NCBI RefSeq assembly: GCF_904849725.1
Contig: NC_058522.1
Span: 457,004,844-457,068,843, forward strand
Length of the DNA: 64,000 nucleotides
Source of the DNA: Hordeum vulgare subsp. vulgare
Lineage: Eukaryota > Streptophyta > Magnoliopsida > Poales > Poaceae
Reading direction: 5' to 3'
Shown: positions 59,174 to 64,000 of the stretch, piece by piece
Layout of the letters: each line of letters opens with the position of its first letter
Position numbering within the stretch: the first letter of the stretch is position 1
Notes under the pieces: model-generated
The model's input: the letters and a program-made list of their open reading frames with translations, nothing else
Told to the model about the DNA's origin: nothing
Databases searched by the model: none
Made by a program: the position numbers and the translations under genes

Positions 59174-59280
59174 GGGGGTTGTTGTCTGGTTCAAGGTCTC
59201 CACATACATCATATACATGGAGAGCATGGTATGGATTGTACGTTTTGGAGATCTCGGACCAGGCTTCAATCCCTTTAACC
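59168..59280 (+). ncRNA. MIR166: MIR166 precursor hairpin (miR166 of the grass miR166k type)
   Basis: miR166 guides ARGONAUTE to HD-ZIP III transcription-factor mRNAs, controlling leaf polarity, vascular pattern and meristems. The 21-nt mature strand at 59254-59274 starts TCGGACCAGG and ends TCAATCCCT. The star strand at 59176-59196 contains TTGTCTGGTTCAAGG. The two pair with 2-nt 3' overhangs; 16 of 19 positions pair (including G-U), with mismatches at mature positions 2, 12 and 13. The stem extends outwards (GGTTAAGG 59168-59175 with CTTTAACC 59273-59280) and inwards (TCTCCA 59197-59202 with TGGAGA 59246-59251) around a 43-nt loop. It is a conserved host gene in otherwise repetitive DNA. 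The isoform is assigned from memory. Confidence 0.95.
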
Positions 59281-59360
59281 AGCATCTGCGCAATTCGTAC
59301 GCCTCATGCATATGATAGTTCCAGCGGCAGTGGCTTGCTTCTTATGTCAGCATATGTGTG

Positions 59361-59475
59361 GTAAGTCATCTACTATTAATCAGCTCCTCCTCAAGCTGCT
59401 CATATTATCATAACCTCCTTCCTGCTCATCTTATATATAATTTCCTCCTGCTAATCTTATCATAGCAGGTGCAGA
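59361..59475 (+). other. Possible intron in the MIR166 primary transcript
   Basis: A strong donor-like GTGTG|GTAAGTC lies at 59361, and acceptor-like TAGCAG or GTGCAG lie at about 59468 and 59474, after a T-rich stretch. Plant primary miR166 transcripts are often spliced. This is a sequence-only suggestion. Confidence 0.3.
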
Positions 59476-61253
59476 TTTGTTTTGCATTTAGTTCCATTGA
59501 TTAGCAGACAGTATTTGTTTCTGGGAACTGTGCAGATTTGTTCGTACAGTAGAATTTCATTCTGATATGTTGTCCAGCATGAAGCCATGACCAGGCATGC
59601 AGTAAATTTACAATCCATGTGCATAAAATGCACCAGGCTACGTAGCATGTTCATGTGATAAACGATGTAGAAGAGCTAGCAGCAAAGATGAACTGTGTGT
59701 GGACGTGTGGTGTGAAGTACTTCTCCCATTTCATCTTCCACATATGCACCCCAAGCCCCCAGTCAACTTGCATTTTTTGCATTGGCGTCAAATAATCTTA
59801 ACCATGCATGTTTACATCAGCAGTACAAGAAAACGACACACCTATACAGCTAGCACATGCTCGTTTTCATGCATGCTAGCAGTGAAAATGCTAGCTCTTG
59901 GATAGAACTACTCCACAATAATGCATGCAAATTACAGCTAATCTTGGAAGAAGCTAGGCATCGACCGATTATTAGGGACAGGAACTGACCAAGCATTTAA
60001 GCAGGACTGGCTCGACACTCATGTATGACAAAGGAATGGGGAATGGCTGGCCAGGCTCATTACTTGGCTCACGTGGCTGCTGTGAGAGAGATGACATGCA
60101 CAGTACTGCTCCTCTTGTTGCATCTGAGCGGCGTGCGATCGATCGATCCCATTCGCTGCCTGTTCTCTCTGGGAGTTTTGTAATTCCACCCGTCTGCAAA
60201 TCGCAGGACTACATAGTTGTACACATGCTGGTGACCTTGTGCATTAACTTTCGTATGCAGGTTGAAGCGCTTCTCGTGACAGTTACTGGATTGGTCACCG
60301 AATTGTTTTTACCATTATATTATACTCCTACAGCTTATAATTCTGAAACATACAATTATGCAAATATTATATAAAATCAAACTAATGGTACAGCCGATAA
60401 TGCAGTTTGTAGCTAGACCGGAATAATTTGACCTAATTATATTTCCATTTCCACATTAGTGTAACTAGCTCAACATATATACCCTCGGTATATGCATGGA
60501 GTGATTTGAATTGTTCTATAATTTTTACTAGCATATATAAATTGTTTTGTTTACATTGCGTACCGTAAATATTACTTAGAGTAGAGTGGGACTATTTTTA
60601 CAATAGCACCTTTGCAACGGCTTGCTTCCACTTGCAGAGCTAGCGTCCAATGTTCATGTCACTGATCAAATTAATTGATATACATGTGATGCATACAGTA
60701 TATTGCTTGGAACAAGCGATGACAGTTCATGCATGACACAGACGGGCACATGCGTTGACATTGATCTGTTGCATCGTATTATTAGTCTTTTTGCAGTAGC
60801 TAATTCATGACAGAACTTAATTGCCTAAGGCAAACTGGTGGTACATCCAATCAAGCAAAATCATCAAACCAACATGGAAATAGATACGGTATCATTGCTC
60901 AATTAATACCACTTGTATACGTACTTGTTGCAATGTAGCATCTACTAGTTTGCCCAGAAGATTACTAATACCTTACAAGATAATTCCGCACAAAACTACC
61001 CTTCTGCCCCGCCATATCATGCATACGAGCTAGTTTCAATATACCGGAAAAAAAAATCTTTCGTCCCCTTTTATGTATAAATGAACAATCAAAATACAAA
61101 CCGACGACGCATCTATCTTTCGTACAGTTTCGATACAGAGCGATCACAGCGGGTTTCCTGCTAATTAAAACTCCAACTGCATCTATCTTTCCCTATCCCA
61201 TCTAGCTGCTTGTAACGAACTGATTAATAGAAGAGAAAGGAATGGTAGCTCCC
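59476..61253. other. No gene recognised downstream of MIR166
   Basis: A/T-rich, low-copy-looking sequence rich in GCATGCA and CTAGCT words. No second miR166-like segment, protein family or element terminus is recognised. Confidence 0.4.
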
Positions 61254-61571
61254 GGTGTCCCTACACCCTTATAAACAGTAAATTCAAGAAATACAAAAAA
61301 AATGAAATTTTGTGACATCAATTATGCTGAAACGTTTTAGGTGCTTGTAAATTTTTATTGAGAAATATCATCCATGAGCTCAGTAAGAAACAAAATTCAG
61401 TGCTCAAAACTACTCAAAACTATGAGCAGTGAAATCTCTTGCTTGTGTAGAGCTCCTCAAATGTTTTTTCTGCAAGAAATCTTGCAAACACCTATAAAGT
61501 GATCATAGTTGATGTCATGAAATTTCATATTTTTTTTATTTTTGTTTTATATTCATGAGGGTGTAGAAACC
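61254..61571. mobile_element. MITE with long inverted repeats, family unassigned
   Basis: The left arm (GGTGTCCCTACACCC, then AAAAAAAATGAAATTTTGTG and ACATCAATTATG) pairs with the right arm (CATAGTTGATGTCATGAAAT, then CATGAGGGTGTAGAAACC). Arms are about 90 bp with mismatches, and the inner part also pairs in places. No clear target duplication was found. Confidence 0.65.
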
Positions 61572-61913
61572 ACTAAAAAAATAATGCATTATATCGTTGT
61601 TAATAGCACGCTGTAGCGTTCTGACAAATGTCTCACTAAATAAATCAATATACATTGTCTCGCTAATAACATGTTATAGCCCGATACATGCTAATAACGT
61701 ATTTTAAGGGTTAAGGGTGGTACTATTTTGCTATAGCGCAATTTTTTTCACTTGGCAGAAACTTCCGGGTTGGAAAAAAATCAGCTTCAATTATTGGCGA
61801 GTAAAACTTTAACTCGATTGCAGATGAGATAGGGGAAGGAGCGCGTGAATATGTGCTTTTGGAAAGTGAAGCTGCAGAACGAAGACAAAAGCGTAGTGCG
61901 GCTATAGTCCTAA
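61572..61913. other. No gene recognised
   Basis: A/T-rich interval between two small elements. It ends with TAA (61911-61913), the left target duplication of the Harbinger-like element. Confidence 0.4.
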
Positions 61914-63291
61914 GAGCAACTCTAGCAGACCCCGCATCCCATCGATCCGCAAAACACGTTTGCAGTTCGCGCAAAACCGCTTTTGCGGGCCGGCGCGGGC
62001 TCGCACAGATGCAGACCCCGCATAATGGATCCGTAAAAAAGTATATTCGCGGTATATGATTTTTTACGAGTCGGCTTCTGCGGGTTCTGATCTCGCGCAG
62101 CTCCTCCCGGCCCGTAAAACTTAGATTTGCAACTTAAATTGATCTAGCACAATTAATGCTTTTCTTTGCTTTTGCAATAACATTATAGATACAAAAGATA
62201 TCACCAATTCTTGGCTAGAATAGCAAAACCAAAGAAAATAAAAACCACAAGTATGCATTTAAGAAGATTTCCAACTTCCATAACTACTCCCACTAGTTGA
62301 AGCAATATCTTCTCCATGCACTCATTGCTGATATGCGGATTCTTGATCTTGCTTTCTTCATCTTTCATCTTTGGTTCCAAAGAAGTAGACGTTGCTTCCC
62401 CTCTAGTTGCACATGCAGCCGCATCATTGCCTTCGATTGTACTAAGGAGTGCACTAACATCTATTAAGTTTCTTTCTATCAACAAATCAATGTATTGGTC
62501 TTCCCAAAACCAAAATAAGCATCCATCGTCCTACACAAAAGAATGAGAAAGCTCGAAGTGAGCTACCGCAATTGAACTAACAAATGAGCTATGGAACGAG
62601 CTACCGCAAGTGCACGTACCCCGTCGTTTTTGCATTTGTAGAACACCCATCCGGGGTGCGTCGGCGTGCCCGAAGTGAGCCGCAACACTTGGCGCCGGCA
62701 ATCGTCACACAGTATGAGCGGCATCGGCAGGCCACAAAGACGTTGCGCAAGCGCCGAGCCCGGTGGACGGCCGGACGAGTCCATGCCCGCAAACCTTCGG
62801 CGGCGACGGACGGACGAACCCGTGCCTGCATGCGGCGATGCGCCCTTGCCTGGGCTGTGGGAGAGGCTCCCCGATCACTCCATCGCCTCGGGCAGCAACC
62901 GACGGCCGGAAAAAGACAAATCCGACGGCCCATGATGAAGTGCCGCAGATCTGCAAATCCGGCGGCCCGCGACGCAGGGGGGAAGGGAGGGGAGGCCTCG
63001 TGCGCATGGCGACCTTCCGGCGTGCTCCTGCCGGCTGCTGTCGCCGGAATCTTGGGCGGCCGGCGGTGGCGCGAGGGGAGAGAGGAGAGGTGGTTGGTGG
63101 GAGAAAGCGCGGGATGAAATGTCCCCCACCAACCGCTTCTGCAAGGGGAAAACCCGCGTTTTCTCGGGTTGTGGTCGGGATTTTGCCGCGCCCCCTAAAT
63201 TTTTTTTGCGGGCTGGTTTTCCAGCCCCGACCCGCATTTTGACGGTTATTTTACGGGTCGGGACGGGATGCGGGGTCTGCTAGAGTTGCTT
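61914..63291 (-). mobile_element. PIF/Harbinger-like DNA transposon, non-autonomous, with a cargo gene
   Basis: 1,378 bp flanked by TAA at 61911-61913 and 63292-63294. Terminal inverted repeats start GAGCAACTCTAGCAGACC on the left and AAGCAACTCTAGCAGACC on the right (read inwards), and match at 26 of 27 positions. TAA duplication and a terminus of this type fit PIF/Harbinger. No transposase is present. The interior holds a two-exon GRF zinc-finger gene on the minus strand and a GC-rich 5' region (62785-63240). Confidence 0.82.
62201..62784 (-). CDS. Two-exon GRF-type zinc-finger protein within the Harbinger-like element
   Basis: Exon 1 is 62784-62620 (55 codons from ATG) and exon 2 is 62530-62201 (109 codons plus TGA), joined in phase 0 across an 89-bp intron with GTACGT donor and TGTGTAG acceptor on the minus strand. 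The predicted protein is 164 residues. The GRF zinc site is C26, C29, C51 and C59, with SGTPTHPGWVFYKC; C59 is supplied only after splicing, followed by FWFWED. A polar middle region and a C-terminal hydrophobic helix (ILVVFIFFGFAIL) follow. No lesion is visible. GRF fingers bind single-stranded nucleic acid in other proteins; here the role is unknown. Such genes are numerous in Triticeae, which fits transposon-borne copies. Confidence 0.7.
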
Positions 63292-63294
63292 TAA

Positions 63295-64000
63295 GTATGT
63301 ACACATGGCGCTCCTCGTCAGCAGTAGTAGGTATAGCTAGTGTGCTGTGCACCCACTGTAGACACTGCTCGTACATAGCGTATGCAACTATGCATGCATG
63401 TGTACGTGCCACGCCATGATGGCCTGAAGATGCAGCCTACCTCGAACCACATTTGGCCATGGCACACAAAAGAGACGCAGTGCCCATCATGTGAACGGAT
63501 TGTTTCAGTAGCATCATCATCGAGCGCTGGATAGCTTGCTGCTGTCGACATGGACGAGAGCCGTATATTCTGAGTTCTGACCATCGCCCCGGACGTACTG
63601 TGCGTAGTGTATATGTACTGGGCTAGCTGGCAGCGATCCATGTGCCTGGCCTGCAGCTGCATCCTCCATCGATTTGGGGAGGAAGATTCAGAATTTCAGA
63701 CTATAAAATCCGGCGGGTGAGGATTGTATGGTTCTGCGTGTCTTTGATGCGGACTTGGCATCGGATCGGATCGAGGACCAGCTGCTGGCTAAAGCGACTA
63801 GCGCATGCGCATGTGCGGACCGTGCGGTTCAGTGGCCTCTACCGGGACAAATGGGGAGTGAGTTGAGAGGATAATATTGCTGTTAGAATTTCATAATACA
63901 AATGGTTATGGACCATGCAAAAATTGAGAATGGTTCCAGGGGTCTTGCCAACATCTTCACCATACTCTCCTTTTTTTCAGAGCATCTCCATTCGGACCTG
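63295..64000. other. No gene recognised at the right edge
   Basis: Mixed-composition, low-copy-looking sequence. Open frames lack recognisable motifs. AGAGCATCTCCATTC at 63979-63993 could begin another element terminus, but the partner is outside the window. Confidence 0.4.

Noticed and set aside
59035..59364. 109-codon plus-strand frame with a hydrophobic, signal-peptide-like start across the MIR166 hairpin
   Set aside because: It has no ATG start (it begins at TTG) and spans a non-coding hairpin; the hydrophobic run comes from the C/T-rich leader.
59281..60400. Possible second miR166 hairpin, as in the rice miR166k-166h cluster
   Set aside because: No further TCGGACCAGGCTTCA-like segment on either strand; GGAATGGCTGGCCAGGCTC near 60036 does not form a matching duplex.
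62584..63242. Arg/Pro-rich frames of up to 177 codons on the plus strand in the Harbinger-like element
   Set aside because: GC-rich shadow frames opposite the GRF gene and its 5' region; no domain recognised.
63979..64000. New transposon terminus at AGAGCATCTCC
   Set aside because: Only one end could be present; no inverse copy or target duplication can be tested.
1..64000. CRISPR arrays, rRNA or tRNA genes, bacterial operons
   Set aside because: No regularly spaced identical repeats, no rRNA or tRNA structure recognised; the repeats seen belong to transposons.

Overview
The window reads as a Triticeae grass genome (wheat, barley, Aegilops or a relative). It carries BARE1/Angela-type Copia LTRs, Athila-like Gypsy LTRs opening TGATACGTC, a Caspar-like CACTA transposon with the grass TTAGTCCCGG subterminal motif, a Sirevirus, a grass LINE and small MITEs. 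No bacterial, plastid or viral genome segment was recognised. All calls come from reading the sequence; no database search was run.

Positions 1-56040 are one nested stack of transposable elements. The oldest visible layer is a minus-strand LINE (50150-56040). A CACTA element (13070-50149 in the window, left end outside) sits inside the LINE reverse-transcriptase gene. Into the CACTA jumped a minus-strand Gypsy element (1-13069, left end outside), a decayed minus-strand Angela-type Copia (20602-29252), a minus-strand solo LTR (29286-30800) and a plus-strand Sirevirus with an extra downstream ORF (31757-46005, perfect GAGGT target duplication). Into the Gypsy element jumped a nearly intact plus-strand Angela-type Copia (945-9869) and a solo LTR (11293-12753). 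Most boundaries have terminal TG/CA and 4/5 or 5/5 target-site duplications, so the CACTA can be reassembled: coiled-coil/membrane protein, TNP2 transposase, an internal promoter with subterminal-type repeats, then a split second gene ending in a Ulp1-like protease domain, and the right CACTAGTAG terminus.

Positions 56126-64000 are different: low-copy-looking sequence with small DNA elements. The one host gene recognised is a MIR166 locus, with a well-paired hairpin at 59168-59280, miR166 on the 3' arm at 59254-59274 and the star strand at 59176-59196. miR166 directs cleavage of HD-ZIP III mRNAs in leaf polarity, vascular and meristem development. A Stowaway-like MITE and a 65-bp tandem duplication lie upstream. 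Downstream are an inverted-repeat MITE and a 1.4-kb PIF/Harbinger-like element (61914-63291, TAA duplication) carrying an apparently intact two-exon GRF-type zinc-finger gene on the minus strand.

The retrotransposon genes are mostly pseudogenes. Their premature stops are mainly TAG or TGA where CAG or CGA is likely ancestral, as expected from deamination of methylated cytosine. The nearly intact Copia polyprotein has only two such stops.
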